Assembly: GCF_017545445.1 (NCBI RefSeq)
Contig: NZ_JAFWOM010000027.1
Coordinates: 53,892-117,891 of the forward strand
DNA: 64,000 nt
Origin: Fibrobacter sp.
GTDB taxonomy: Bacteria > Fibrobacterota > Fibrobacteria > Fibrobacterales > Fibrobacteraceae
Reading direction: 5' to 3'
Positions 25,960 to 35,204 of this stretch are shown in pieces. How positions within the stretch are numbered: the stretch's first letter is position 1; each line of letters begins with the position of its first letter. The notes under the pieces were generated by a model, which worked only from the letters and a program-made list of their open reading frames with translations, did no database searches and was not told the DNA's origin. A program made the position numbers and the translations under genes.

Positions 25960-27056
25960 TTTTTTTGTTTATACTCATTTTCGGCGTGCTGTTCCTGTTC
26001 ATGAATGTGAGGAACGTGGCTCCAGGAATCAAGGGGAGCATCATTGCTGGGCTTACGATTGTTGTCCTCTCCGTCTGTTTAAAGCTTCGAACAAGTTATA
26101 TCGCCTCGCTCGGCATGTCGTTCTTTTCTGTTTGGCTTTGCGAAGCTCTTTTCCTTTATATTCTTTGGTGGATTGCTCGCGGTATTCGCCGTGTCGTGGT
26201 GAAGAAACCGATTGATCGCCGCATCGTCATTTCGGTGTCGAGGCTTTTGCTTTTTGTTTCGATCGTGATGACGATTGTGTTCGTGGCGATTGGCGTCGGC
26301 AACAACGAGAACTTCAAGGTCCGTGAATTTAAGGTGGCTGTTCCGACGGAGCGTGAATTTACGGCAGTATTTTTTAGTGACCTCCACATTGATCCTTTGT
26401 TCAGCCGCGAAAAGATGGAACGCATTGTGCATGTGAGTGACAGCCTCCACCCGGATTTTGTGTTGTTCGGCGGAGACTTTTCGGACGTGGTGGATTCGAC
26501 GCTTTCAGCGTGGGAATATGACTTCTTGGTGCAGAAGCTTGCGGCGACGGCCAAGGTGGCTGCAATCGCCGTGAACGGCAACCACGAAGGCTTCCTCGAA
26601 CACAAAGGCAACAACTTCAAGGGATGGATGCAAGATAACGGCTTTATCGTGCTGGAGGATTCTACGGTCTGTACGCCTTTGGCCTGTGTTACCGGCCGTA
26701 ATGACCACAATGTCGCGAAAATCCGCGAAGTCGAACGCAAACCGCTTTTTGACTTGCGTCCACCGACTGATGCTGCAAAAATTCCTTGGTTGCTCCTCGA
26801 CCACCAGCCTCGCGGCATTGAACCGGAACATCCCGGCCGTCGTCCTGACTTTGCCATGTCTGGCCACACGCATAACGGCCAGTTTTTCCCGGGAACGGTC
26901 ATCATTAATTGGGTTTGGCGCCTCGCATACGGTCTTGGCGAACTTGACCAAATCAAGTGGCTTGTCTCCAGCGGAGTCGATTCCTGGGGGCCGCCAGTCC
27001 GCATCGGTAGCGAAACCGAGGTTTGGTTCCTCCGTTTTGTGCCTGTTGCGCCGTAA
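25956..27056 (+). CDS. Membrane-anchored metallophosphoesterase
   Basis: 366 residues. Four hydrophobic helices fill the first 125 residues (FLFILIFGVLFLFMNV, SIIAGLTIVVLSVCL, SFFSVWLCEALFLYILWW, LLLFVSIVMTIVFVAI). The calcineurin-like domain follows: FFSDLHIDP (D, H), LFGGDFSDV (GGD), AVNGNHEGF (GNHE) and SGHTHNGQFFPG (GHTH), i.e. a complete dimetal site. This layout matches YkuE/YpbG-like phosphoesterases, some of which act on lipid-linked substrates; the substrate here is unknown. It overlaps tmk by four bases. Confidence 0.88.
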   Translation: MIFLFILIFGVLFLFMNVRNVAPGIKGSIIAGLTIVVLSVCLKLRTSYIASLGMSFFSVWLCEALFLYILWWIARGIRRVVVKKPIDRRIVISVSRLLLFVSIVMTIVFVAIGVGNNENFKVREFKVAVPTEREFTAVFFSDLHIDPLFSREKMERIVHVSDSLHPDFVLFGGDFSDVVDSTLSAWEYDFLVQKLAATAKVAAIAVNGNHEGFLEHKGNNFKGWMQDNGFIVLEDSTVCTPLACVTGRNDHNVAKIREVERKPLFDLRPPTDAAKIPWLLLDHQPRGIEPEHPGRRPDFAMSGHTHNGQFFPGTVIINWVWRLAYGLGELDQIKWLVSSGVDSWGPPVRIGSETEVWFLRFVPVAP

Positions 27057-27099
27057 TGTCACTGAGTGTCAAAATACATTAACTATATTTTAGTGAACT

Positions 27100-27420
27100 A
27101 TGACTCTTTGTTTAGAATCAGATCAACTGGAAACAGTACAGAGAATACTTGGACTCCATTTTGAGGGTTTTCAGGTTTGGGCTTATGGTACGCGTGTTAC
27201 GGGCGTTGATTTGACCCCGGATACGGAACTGGAATTGGTTGTCATCTCGGATGCCCCCATAGCCCTTGATGATATGACTTCGGTGGAAAAGGCCTTTGTG
27301 GAAAGCGGACTTCCGTTCCGCGTCGATGTCGTCGATTGGTCCAAGCTCCCCGAATCGCTCCAGAAGCAAATCAAGAAAGAACATGCTGTCGTGCAGGAGG
27401 CCGCCGATAGCTTTCAGTAA
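27100..27420 (+). CDS. Degenerate minimal nucleotidyltransferase-fold protein
   Basis: 106 residues. FEGFQVWAYGTRVTGVDLTPDTELELVVIS resembles the GSRxxG...SDxDL core of minimal nucleotidyltransferases, with GTRVTG for GSRARG and DTELEL for the DxD strand. FRVDVVDWSKLPESLQKQIKKE matches the usual third strand and tail. The first catalytic aspartate position may be replaced, so activity is doubtful. Family members are often partners of HEPN toxins, but no HEPN gene lies beside it. It starts 43 bp after the phosphoesterase gene and ends 18 bp before the next gene. Confidence 0.72.
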   Translation: MTLCLESDQLETVQRILGLHFEGFQVWAYGTRVTGVDLTPDTELELVVISDAPIALDDMTSVEKAFVESGLPFRVDVVDWSKLPESLQKQIKKEHAVVQEAADSFQ

Positions 27421-27438
27421 GGCTGGCGAGGTTTAATT

Positions 27439-29277
27439 ATGAATCGCTTGTTTCCCCTATTTTTAGTCGCTCTTCTTTCTACTGCGGCATTCGCCCAAAG
27501 CGAAGTCGATCGCGTGAAGCCGATGGTCAAGGGTGGCCGTTGCTCCGAAGCGATTGCGTCGCTTCAAAAGGTTTACAGTTCTTCTTTCAGCAAGTTGGAT
27601 GGCGAAAAAGCTGCCGTCATGTTGACGGAATGCTATCTCCGCTCTGGCAAGAAGGACGCTGCATACGATGTGGCTTCACGTTTCTTGGAATACCATGTGA
27701 AGTCCGCCTACCGTGAACTCATGGAAATTGCCCGTGCCATAATCGATGTCGAAAAGGGTTCCGTGTTCGACGGTGTCGAAGCCATGCTCCGTGTGCTTTC
27801 CTATTCGACGAACCCGGCTGCAAGGTCGCGTGCGAAAGATGTCGTCATCCAGACGCTCGCCGCTTCCCTCTTGAACGCAGACCAGCTCCAGGCGCTCTTG
27901 GAAAAGTATCCCGTCGATCGCGATGTCATGGGTTGGCTTGAACTCCAGATTGGGCGCGAGTGCCAAAATGCAAAGCGTTTCCGTGCCGCAAGGTATTGGT
28001 ACAAGATGGTTCTCAAGAGCAGTACTTCTGAAAGTTTGACAAGCACCGCGAAGAAGGGACTCAACGCGCTTGAAGGCCTGGGCGCAGGACTTCCGACGAT
28101 TCTCGTCCTGGCTCCGCTTTCCGGCGATTATGCCGAATTTGGTGCCGCTGCGGTTCAGGGTGCGCTTCTCGCTTACGAACAGTCCGGACTCAAGGACAAG
28201 GTCAATATTCGTTTCCAGGACACGCACGCCGATGCGGCGATTGCAATCATGCGTACGCAGCGCGCTGTCAATCAAGATAGCGTCATCGCAATTATCGGCC
28301 CCATCATGAGTGCCCCGGCGACGGCTGTGGCCGCATGGCTTGGAGCGAACCTCCAGAGCGTGCCGATGCTTACCCCGACGGCGACTGACGGTGGGATTGC
28401 GAAACTCGGCCCGAACATTTTCCAAGTCAATATTACAATGGACATTCTTGCGCAAACTATCGCGGACTTCGCCATCAAGTGCTTGGACATTCGTGAATTT
28501 GGCGTGATGAGCCCGCTGGGCGATTTCGGTACGGCGATGTCTGAAACCTTTACACGTGCTGTTGAACGCCGTGGCGGAGAAGTTTTCGCTTTCCGCAATT
28601 ACGAAGAAGGCCGCCCGGACTACAAGACGGAATTCAACATTATGCGCGATGTTTACTTCAATCGTGAAAACCGCCGCCGTAACATTGCCAAGGGCGTAAG
28701 CGACCTCGGTGCATCGGGAACGAACCGCAAGGCTTACCTCTCCGATGCCGATGCTGAATTTCCAGGTCTCTTTATTCCTGCGACAAACCCGGCAGATGCT
28801 GGCGCCATGGTGAGCCAGGCTGCATTCCATAAAGTTACTGGCACGTATCTCGGAACATCCGGCTGGTACGGTCGTGAACTTTTGATTCAGGGCAAGCGTC
28901 TTGTGGATGGTTCCTATTTCAGCGTCCCGGATCTTGATATGAACAAAGGAAATGTCGGCTATACGTCGTTCGTCAAGGACTTTACTGCACGCTGGGGTGT
29001 TGAACCTGGTGAAGATAAAGTAAGCGGACTCAGCTATGATGCCGCAAACATCATCTTCACGGCCTTTAACGCTGTCAGGGACTCGCAAGATGACATGACG
29101 CATTTCATCAATGTGACAAAGGACTTTAGAGGAATTTACGGAGACATCAAGTTCCGTCGCGGCGCAAATGCCAACACGAAAATCGTGACCGTGAACAAAG
29201 GCAAGTTCGAAGTCGTGACTTCTTGCGAAAGGCAAGACGCTGCCGCTAAAGAAGCCAAGTCCAAGAAAAAGAAGTAG
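27439..29277 (+). CDS. Periplasmic LpoA/Leu-Ile-Val-binding-like protein with TPR region
   Basis: 612 residues. The signal peptide (LFPLFLVALLSTAAFA) ends near residue 19. Residues 20-210 are helical, TPR-like (CSEAIASLQKVYSS, AAYDVASRFLEYHV). From about 220, TILVLAPLSGDYAEFGAAAVQGALLAYE begins a type I periplasmic binding fold, with IIGPIMSAPATAVAAWL, FGVMSPLGDFGTAMSETF and LSYDAANIIFTAFNAV. This order of TPR then binding fold is that of LpoA-like penicillin-binding-protein activators, though amino-acid or other ligand binding is equally possible. Lysine-rich C-terminus. A terminator hairpin follows at 29360. Confidence 0.8.
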   Translation: MNRLFPLFLVALLSTAAFAQSEVDRVKPMVKGGRCSEAIASLQKVYSSSFSKLDGEKAAVMLTECYLRSGKKDAAYDVASRFLEYHVKSAYRELMEIARAIIDVEKGSVFDGVEAMLRVLSYSTNPAARSRAKDVVIQTLAASLLNADQLQALLEKYPVDRDVMGWLELQIGRECQNAKRFRAARYWYKMVLKSSTSESLTSTAKKGLNALEGLGAGLPTILVLAPLSGDYAEFGAAAVQGALLAYEQSGLKDKVNIRFQDTHADAAIAIMRTQRAVNQDSVIAIIGPIMSAPATAVAAWLGANLQSVPMLTPTATDGGIAKLGPNIFQVNITMDILAQTIADFAIKCLDIREFGVMSPLGDFGTAMSETFTRAVERRGGEVFAFRNYEEGRPDYKTEFNIMRDVYFNRENRRRNIAKGVSDLGASGTNRKAYLSDADAEFPGLFIPATNPADAGAMVSQAAFHKVTGTYLGTSGWYGRELLIQGKRLVDGSYFSVPDLDMNKGNVGYTSFVKDFTARWGVEPGEDKVSGLSYDAANIIFTAFNAVRDSQDDMTHFINVTKDFRGIYGDIKFRRGANANTKIVTVNKGKFEVVTSCERQDAAAKEAKSKKKK

Positions 29278-29359
29278 TTGATAGGTGCTAGGTTTTAGGT
29301 CTTAGGAAAAGTATCATTTTATAGTAAACGACATTAAAATTTTCCTGTTAAGGTCTGTC

Positions 29360-29386
29360 ATGCCGGATTTATTCCGGCATTTTTTT
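29360..29386 (+). terminator. Rho-independent terminator after the LpoA-like gene
   Basis: ATGCCGGA and TCCGGCAT pair around TTTAT, followed by six T. The hairpin shares its core with the one at 59402-59422, where both arms differ in a way that keeps pairing. Confidence 0.85.
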
Positions 29387-29425
29387 AAATTGAGATAATT
29401 CTTATTATGTTTACTATAAAAAAGA

Positions 29426-29454
29426 ACCCTGTGGCATAAGCCACAGGGTCTTTT
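29426..29454. terminator. Bidirectional terminator
   Basis: ACCCTGTGGC and GCCACAGGGT pair around ATAA, with CTTTT after it and AAAAAAG before it. It probably ends the minus-strand transcript of the 69-residue protein gene and serves as a second stop for the plus strand. A weaker structure (CACACAC...GTGTG enclosing TGGGTAGC...GCTA) lies between it and that gene. Confidence 0.8.
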
Positions 29455-29555
29455 CTCCACACACACACAATTTCTTAGTGGGTAGCGTTAGCTACGAACC
29501 CATTCGTGTGATTTCATTTTACCCTTTGCATTCCTCAAGTTTCTAGTTCTAAATC

Positions 29556-29765
29556 CTAGCAGCATGCGGCGATATAGGCTGCTACGTAATCTGCCGATTC
29601 GCCCTGTTGGTAGTAGGCGTAAAGGTTCGAGTCATCCATGACATCTTCGAGATTAACGCTGCTTTTCGAAGTCAGTTCGTCTTTAATCCGTTCCTTGAAG
29701 GTTTGGAAACCTGGATGGAACAGATAGTAGAGTGCCGCAGCCGGTGTTTTGTGGAGCAACTTCAT
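29556..29765 (-). CDS. Small unknown protein (69 residues)
   Basis: Not recognised. I start it at ATG 29765 because GGAGG lies five bases before it; another ATG four codons upstream overlaps that site. The product starts MKLLHKTPAAALYYLFHPGFQTFKE, continues with a short charged helix and a Tyr-rich stretch (NLYAYYQQGESADYVAAY), and ends in two cysteines. There is no signal peptide. It stands alone between two terminators and an AT-rich gap of about 240 bp upstream that holds no gene and only a short palindrome (ATTCCAAAATGGAAT at 29957). Confidence 0.65.
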   Translation of the reverse strand: MKLLHKTPAAALYYLFHPGFQTFKERIKDELTSKSSVNLEDVMDDSNLYAYYQQGESADYVAAYIAACC

Positions 29766-30009
29766 GGGAGCCTCCATAAAAAATGTTTAACCTACACCCA
29801 ATCTCAAAATTTTTTCATTCCAATTCGTTATATCTTCCCGATATTCAACCACTTAACGTCAAAAAGTAGCCAACAGCTGTTAATAAAATGTTTAGTTCTT
29901 ATTAACATCTATTGTATTTATATATTTTTTTACATTAATAAACAAGTGTTAGCATATTCCAAAATGGAATGTGGTGAGCTTCATCAAAAATTTCTAAATT
30001 ATTTTTACA

Positions 30010-30945
30010 ATGTTTTCAAGACTATTGATATCGCTTTTAATTGCAGTTGGCATGTCCTTTGCCGACAATCTTTCTTTTGCACTTACCCCGACGCAAAATG
30101 CGCTTGCAGAACAGGTTACGCAAAAGACGATGGAACTCGATTATGTCGAGGCGTTTAATTTGGCACGCAAACTTCGTCTTGAAAATGATGGCGTGGGTTG
30201 CCTTTTCCAGAACATTATTCATATCAGCTTGTACGACGACAAGGGCGATACGGCTTCGCTCAAGGTTGCCGCTAAAAATCTGGAATCTTGCAAGACCGAT
30301 GGGCTTTGGGATGCTCTCCGCAATTACGAAATTGGGTACGTTCTTTTAGAAACGGGCCATTCCGTCAAGGGCGCGATGCAAACGCGTTCGGCGGCGAAAA
30401 TGTTCGAAGAATCCCCGGAATTGGAGGCGCAGGCGTTTTATGCCGTCTATGCTTATTTCGTGGATAACAGCTTGGGCTGGCTTCCGTTTAAATCGGATAA
30501 CCGTGAATCGTACCTTAAAACGCTTGATGAGGCGTCCCTCAAGTCGAATCGTTTTTGGCCGCTGTTCTTGACTCCGCTCATTTGGATTCATTACGACCGC
30601 AAAGATTTTCAAAAGGGGCTGGAACTTGCTGAACGTGGGCTTAAAAAAGCTCCGAATCATCCGATTATGCTTCAAATCAAGGCGGACATGCTCTACAGAC
30701 TCAAACGCTATGATGAAGCTGCCGGTATTTACGAACAAAGTGCATCCAAATATATGGAACGCACCGGAAAATCCATTCGCTATTGGTGCTCTGTCTTGAA
30801 TCTTATCCGCATTTACCACGATGCGGGCAATGATGCCAAGGCCGAAGAACAGCGTAAAAAACTCAAAGACCCGGAATTTGAAAAGCAAAAGAATTGGATG
30901 CCGGAATCGCTCATGGACGACCTTAAAGGCCGCAATTTGATCTAA
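30010..30945 (+). CDS. Secreted TPR-like protein, unknown role
   Basis: 311 residues. A signal peptide (FSRLLISLLIAVGMSFA) ends near residue 19. The rest is helical with repeats of TPR character, clearest at residues 195-240 (DFQKGLELAERGLKKAPNHPIMLQIKADMLYRLKRYDEAAGIYEQ) and 285-300. There is no catalytic motif. The gene begins after an AT-rich region and no strong ribosome site is visible. It stands alone; downstream come intergenic repeats. A scaffold or peptidoglycan-related role would be a guess. Confidence 0.72.
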   Translation: MFSRLLISLLIAVGMSFADNLSFALTPTQNALAEQVTQKTMELDYVEAFNLARKLRLENDGVGCLFQNIIHISLYDDKGDTASLKVAAKNLESCKTDGLWDALRNYEIGYVLLETGHSVKGAMQTRSAAKMFEESPELEAQAFYAVYAYFVDNSLGWLPFKSDNRESYLKTLDEASLKSNRFWPLFLTPLIWIHYDRKDFQKGLELAERGLKKAPNHPIMLQIKADMLYRLKRYDEAAGIYEQSASKYMERTGKSIRYWCSVLNLIRIYHDAGNDAKAEEQRKKLKDPEFEKQKNWMPESLMDDLKGRNLI

Positions 30946-30979
30946 GACAATCTACTTCCTACCAATTACAAACAGTCAC

Positions 30980-31111
30980 TGGACCTTCCTCCCTTCGGTC
31001 GTCAGGATGACGCAAAAAGACAGTCAACTGTCTACCGTCTACTTCCTACTGCCTACTGTCTACTAATCACTAACCACTAACCACTAACCACTGTTTACTA
31101 TATTTCAAACT
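30980..31111. repeat. Hairpin repeat plus 7-bp-period repeats before the methyltransferase gene
   Basis: TGGACCTTCCTCCCTTCGGTCGTCAGGATGACG is a copy of the dispersed hairpin family. It runs into CTGTCTACCGTCTACTTCCTACTGCCTACTGTCTACT and four CTAACCA units ending 30 bases before the ATG at 31112. Confidence 0.75.
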
Positions 31112-31801
31112 ATGGGAAAATTGCAGGGTCAATCTTCATTTTTTGTTCCGGGGCCTCCGGCGAAGCCGGGCGAAGCTCATCTGCCTATTGTCGAATTCTT
31201 GCTCAAGGAAATTCGCGGGGAGACGGTTCTTGATCTCGGTGGTGGCGAAGGCGCTTACTCGTTTGAATTGAAAAAGTCCGGATTTGTAACGACTGTTGCC
31301 GACATCAACGAGAAGTCGCTTGCGGTTGCAGACCAGAACGGCCTCAAGACGAAACTACTTGAACCGGGCGAGACGCTTGGCGAAAATTCCTTTGACACGG
31401 TCATGTTGATCGAGGTGCTGGAGCACGTGCCGAACCCGACGGAATTCTTGAAGTACGCGATTGGGATAGCCAAAAAGCGGGTGCTGTTCACGCTCCCGTG
31501 TACGAATGACTTTAAAACGTTATTCGAAAGCGGACTCACGTATGCGCATATTGCGGTGTCCGATCACCTTTGGCACTTTTCGTACGACGAGATGAAAAAG
31601 TTGTTGGACGGCCTCGGTGTGAAGTACAGCCTCGCGATGGGTGACTATCTTTTCCCGGGGTCCGGCATCAAGCTTTTGAGGAATTGTTTTAGCGGTCCGA
31701 TCGGCTTTGTCCTGATGTTGCCGTTCCGCGTGATGAACAAACTTGGGCTTATCCCAAAACGTTACCCGTCCCGTTTTTACGGAATTATTGAAAAAGGGTG
31801 A
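31112..31801 (+). CDS. Class I SAM-dependent methyltransferase
   Basis: 229 residues. ETVLDLGGGEGAYSFELKKSG near residue 32 is motif I, TVADINEKSLAVAD is motif II (acidic end), and FDTVMLIEVLEHVPNPTEFL is the motif IV-V region, as in Methyltransf_11/23 enzymes. The C-terminal part has hydrophobic LRNCFSGPIGFVLMLPFRVMNKLG, perhaps a membrane contact. Methyl acceptor unknown. No clear ribosome site; the start is placed after a 7-bp repeat block. tRNA-Leu follows 80 bp downstream. Confidence 0.85.
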   Translation: MGKLQGQSSFFVPGPPAKPGEAHLPIVEFLLKEIRGETVLDLGGGEGAYSFELKKSGFVTTVADINEKSLAVADQNGLKTKLLEPGETLGENSFDTVMLIEVLEHVPNPTEFLKYAIGIAKKRVLFTLPCTNDFKTLFESGLTYAHIAVSDHLWHFSYDEMKKLLDGLGVKYSLAMGDYLFPGSGIKLLRNCFSGPIGFVLMLPFRVMNKLGLIPKRYPSRFYGIIEKG

Positions 31802-31881
31802 TTTTGGGCACTTGTAAACGGCTATTTACGCAAGTAGTCAAAAAATATTTTTGAAGATTTTGTATCTTTGGTCTTGAAATC

Positions 31882-31961
31882 GCGAGAGTGGCGGAATTGG
31901 CAGACGCGCCAGACTTAGGATCTGGTACTTCGGTGTGTGGGTTCGACTCCCACCCCTCGCA
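31882..31961 (+). tRNA. tRNA-Leu (anticodon UAG)
   Basis: A class II tRNA with acceptor GCGAGAG...CCCTCGC (one A-C mismatch), D-arm GGCGGAATTGGCAGACGC, anticodon stem CCAGA/TCTGG with loop CTTAGGA giving UAG, a variable arm TACTTCGGTGT and T-arm GTGGGTTCGACTCCCAC. The 3' CCA is not encoded. Confidence 0.95.
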
Positions 31962-32005
31962 GTTCTTTTTTACCACCTTTTTAACAACCGTTTATCGGAG
32001 TATAT

Positions 32006-33265
32006 ATGTCCGCTGAAATCAAAGAAACTAGCGCTACCGTGCGCACCATTGAAATTACAATCCCGCAGGACGATCTCAAGGTTCCGTTCGAAAAGAAGCT
32101 TGCTCAGTACAAGAAGCAGGTCACCTTGAAGGGATTCCGCCAGGGTCAGGTGCCGAAGTCCATGATTCTGAAGCAGTTCGGACCTTCCATCCGTCACGAA
32201 GCGGTTGATGATGTCGTGAACTCCATCGTGCAGGACACGCTCAAGAAGGCGAACATCAATCCGGTAGGCAAGTTGGTTGTCACGGATTTCAAAGATGACG
32301 AAAAGGCTGACATCACACTGAAGGTGGAAGTCGAAGTCGATCCGGAAATCGATATCCAGGGTTACGCTGACACGGGCATCACCGTTCCGGCCACTGCCGT
32401 CCACGAAGAAGAAGTCCAGAACGAGTTCAACCGCCTCATGCAGATGTGGAGCAAGGACGAACACGTTGACCGCGAAGCCAAGAAGGGCGACGTTGTCGTG
32501 GGCGACTATATCGAAGTTGTTATCGATGGTGAAAAGCAGGAACTCCCGGAAAACAAGGAATTCCGTTCTCTCCTCGGTGAATCTGCTTCTCCGGGATTCG
32601 ACGAAGGCCTCATGGGTTCTAAGGCTGGCGACAAGAAGGAAATCAACTTCAAGTATCCGGATGACCACAAGGACGAACGTTACCGCGGCAAGACCGCTCA
32701 GTTCAACGTCGAAATCAAGGACGTTCGCGAAATCGTTCCGCCGACTTTGGACGAAGAATTCTGCAAGCAGATTGGCGTGAAGGACGAAGCTGACTTGAGG
32801 AACAACCTCGCCGAAAGCCTCGCCGCCCAGAAGAAGGACGCTGCAAAGAACAAGGCTGTGAACGAAGCTATCGACAAGCTCATCGAAGCTAACCCGTTCG
32901 AAGTGCCGAAGGCCCGTGTCTATGACCTCATCAAGTGGACCTTGAACCGCAATGCCCAGAGCGAAAAGGACGTTGTCGAACCGACCGAAGAACAGATAAA
33001 CGAACTTTCTGCTGAAGCAGTCCGCGAAATCAAGAAGCATCGCATTCTCGAATTCGTCGCTACGAAGGAAAAGATCAAGCCGACGCAGGCTGTCGTTGAC
33101 GAACGTCTCCAGCAGATGGCTAACGCTTACCACGTGGAATTCGAAAACTTGAAGAACCACTTCCGTCAGTCTGGCCGTATCAACCAGCTGCGCGACGAAC
33201 TTCGCTTCCAGATGGCTGCTGACTTCATCGTCGGTATCCGTCCGGCTGCAGAAGAAACAAAGTAA
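32006..33265 (+). CDS. tig: Trigger factor
   Basis: 419 residues. CGGAG precedes the ATG. The N-terminal ribosome-binding domain has LKGFRQGQVPKSMI (the FRxGxxP signature) near residue 48; the FKBP-like prolyl isomerase part follows from about 155 (KKGDVVVGDYIEVVIDG) with SPGFDEGLMG and PDDHKDERYRGKTAQFNV; the helical C-terminal chaperone arms run from about 250. It binds nascent chains at the ribosome exit. It is first of tig-clpP-clpX-lon, a common protein-quality block, with clpP 12 bp downstream. Confidence 0.96.
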   Translation: MSAEIKETSATVRTIEITIPQDDLKVPFEKKLAQYKKQVTLKGFRQGQVPKSMILKQFGPSIRHEAVDDVVNSIVQDTLKKANINPVGKLVVTDFKDDEKADITLKVEVEVDPEIDIQGYADTGITVPATAVHEEEVQNEFNRLMQMWSKDEHVDREAKKGDVVVGDYIEVVIDGEKQELPENKEFRSLLGESASPGFDEGLMGSKAGDKKEINFKYPDDHKDERYRGKTAQFNVEIKDVREIVPPTLDEEFCKQIGVKDEADLRNNLAESLAAQKKDAAKNKAVNEAIDKLIEANPFEVPKARVYDLIKWTLNRNAQSEKDVVEPTEEQINELSAEAVREIKKHRILEFVATKEKIKPTQAVVDERLQQMANAYHVEFENLKNHFRQSGRINQLRDELRFQMAADFIVGIRPAAEETK

Positions 33266-33277
33266 TAAGAGGAATAA

Positions 33278-33868
33278 ATGATCATCCCTACCGTCATTGA
33301 AACTACCGGGCGCGGTGAACGCGCTTATGATATCTATTCTAGACTTCTCAAGGAACGTATCATCTTTTTGGGCACGCCGATCAACGACGAAGTGGCGAAC
33401 AACGTCATGGCCCAGTTGATTTTCTTGGAATACGAGAATCCGGAAAAGGATATCACGCTGTATATCAACAGCCCGGGTGGTTACGTGTCGGCAGGGCTTG
33501 CCATTTATGATACCATGCAGCATGTTCGCCCGAATATCGCGACTATCTGCATTGGCAGTTGTGCTTCGATGGCCGCCGTGCTCCTTGCTGCAGGCACTAA
33601 GGGCAAGCGCTATGCTTTGCCGCATTCCCGCATCATGTTGCACCAGCCGTCGGGTGCCGCTACCGGGCAATCTACTGATATTCAGATTACCGCCAAGGAA
33701 ATTATCCGTACAAAGGATACTCTTACTGAAATTGTCGCGAAGCATACCGGAAAGCCGGTCGATGAAGTCCGCGAAAAGACGGACCGCGATTTTTACATGA
33801 GTCCGGAAGAAGCAAAGGCCTTTGGCGTCATTGATGAAATTTTTGTGCCGCGTAAAGAGGGAATTTAA
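33278..33868 (+). CDS. clpP: ATP-dependent Clp protease proteolytic subunit
   Basis: 196 residues, normal length. [19 protein letters not shown] is the oxyanion-hole region, [14 protein letters not shown] holds the catalytic serine near residue 97, [13 protein letters not shown] the histidine near 120, and [12 protein letters not shown] the aspartate near 170. The ribosome site is AGAGGA, eight bases upstream. It forms the 14-subunit peptidase chamber that ClpX feeds. The stop overlaps the clpX start by one base. Confidence 0.97.
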   Translation: MIIPTVIETTGRGERAYDIYSRLLKERIIFLGTPINDEVANNVMAQLIFLEYENPEKDITLYINSPGGYVSAGLAIYDTMQHVRPNIATICIGSCASMAAVLLAAGTKGKRYALPHSRIMLHQPSGAATGQSTDIQITAKEIIRTKDTLTEIVAKHTGKPVDEVREKTDRDFYMSPEEAKAFGVIDEIFVPRKEGI

Positions 33869-35154
33869 TGTACCGTAGCGGGAAGAACCATCCGGCTGTA
33901 AGTTGCAGTTTTTGCGGAAAGCCGGCGGAACAAGTCGAAAAGATGATTACGGGCGCTGGTGCGTATATTTGCAGCGATTGCATACGCATGTGCAGCCGTA
34001 TTCTTGAAGAAGACTTGGCCCGTACGAAACAGGAACAGGAAGCGAAGGAAATTTCGACGAAGCCGCTTCCGCTCCCGACAGAAATCAAGGCTCATCTGGA
34101 CGATTTTGTCATCGGGCAGGACCGTGCAAAGATGGCGCTCTCTGTAGCGGTGTATAACCATTACAAACGCTTGCGTTACAAGCAGACGCACAAGTCCAAG
34201 GACGATGTCGATGTCGAAAAGTCGAACTTGCTTTTGGTAGGTCCGACGGGTTCGGGTAAGACCTTGCTTGCGCAGACGATGGCTCGCTTTTTGGACGTGC
34301 CGTTCACGATTGCCGATGCTACGGTTTTGACCGAAGCGGGTTACGTGGGCGAAGATGTCGATAGCATCATCGTTCGTTTGTTGCAGGCTGCCGATTACGA
34401 CGTTTCCAAGGCGGAACGCGGCATTATCTTTATCGACGAAATCGACAAGATTGCACGCAAGACTGCGAACCCCTCCATCACTCGCGATGTGAGCGGCGAA
34501 GGCGTGCAGCAGGGACTTTTGAAGCTCCTGGAAGGCACGGTTGCCTCTGTTCCTCCGAAGGGTGGACGCAAGCACCCTGAACAGCCGCTCGTGCAGGTGA
34601 ACACGAAGAACATTTTGTTCATTTGCGGTGGCGCTTTCGAAACGCTCGACAAAATTATTTCGCAGCGCGTGAATCAGGGTGGTATGGGCTTTGGCGCTGA
34701 AATCCACACGGCGAGCGAAAACAGCTTGAGCGAACTCTTCAAGCAGCTCGAACCGGAAGATTTGATCAAGTTCGGCCTCATTCCGGAAATCGTCGGACGT
34801 TTGCCGATTGCCGTTGCGCTCGAAGAACTCGACGAAAAGGCTCTCCTCAATATTTTGACGCAGCCGAAGAACGCCCTTGTCAAGCAGTACAAGAGCTTGT
34901 TCGCAATGGACAACATCAAGCTCGAATTCGAAGACGAAGCCCTCCAGGAAATTGTCCGCGAAACAATGACCCGCAAGACGGGTGCCCGTGGGCTGCGTTC
35001 TGTCATGGAGCGTGTGTTGCAGCAGGCGATGTTCAAGATGCCGGGTTCTGGCGAAAAGAAGTTGACTCTTACGACGGAGATGGTGAAGGAAAGCCTTTAT
35101 ACGAAACCAACTTCGGGCGGCGGGGTCGCGAAGAATAAAACGAACATGGCATAG
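33868..35154 (+). CDS. clpX: ATP-dependent Clp protease ATP-binding subunit
   Basis: 428 residues. The N-terminal zinc domain has CSFC near residue 13 and CSDC near 35. AAA+ motifs follow: [15 protein letters not shown] near 126, [11 protein letters not shown] near 190, GYVGEDVDS pore region, [17 protein letters not shown] loops and [14 protein letters not shown] sensor 2. It unfolds tagged substrates for ClpP. The overlap with clpP (TAATG) points to coupled translation. Lon follows after 50 bp. Confidence 0.97.
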   Translation: MYRSGKNHPAVSCSFCGKPAEQVEKMITGAGAYICSDCIRMCSRILEEDLARTKQEQEAKEISTKPLPLPTEIKAHLDDFVIGQDRAKMALSVAVYNHYKRLRYKQTHKSKDDVDVEKSNLLLVGPTGSGKTLLAQTMARFLDVPFTIADATVLTEAGYVGEDVDSIIVRLLQAADYDVSKAERGIIFIDEIDKIARKTANPSITRDVSGEGVQQGLLKLLEGTVASVPPKGGRKHPEQPLVQVNTKNILFICGGAFETLDKIISQRVNQGGMGFGAEIHTASENSLSELFKQLEPEDLIKFGLIPEIVGRLPIAVALEELDEKALLNILTQPKNALVKQYKSLFAMDNIKLEFEDEALQEIVRETMTRKTGARGLRSVMERVLQQAMFKMPGSGEKKLTLTTEMVKESLYTKPTSGGGVAKNKTNMA

Positions 35155-35204
35155 TATCACAACACCTCGCAGAATTTTTTGCGGGGTTTACTAATTTTTA
35201 TAAC

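Noticed and set aside
29456..29512. Small RNA gene made of CACACAC...GTGTG and an inner stem
   Set aside because: The pairing is imperfect and the region is the 3' tail of the minus-strand small gene just before its terminator; no promoter is seen.
30047..30064. Sigma-54-like TTGGCATGTCCTTTGCCG
   Set aside because: It has the right GG-N10-GC spacing but lies inside the signal-peptide coding region of the TPR gene with no gene start downstream, so chance is likelier.
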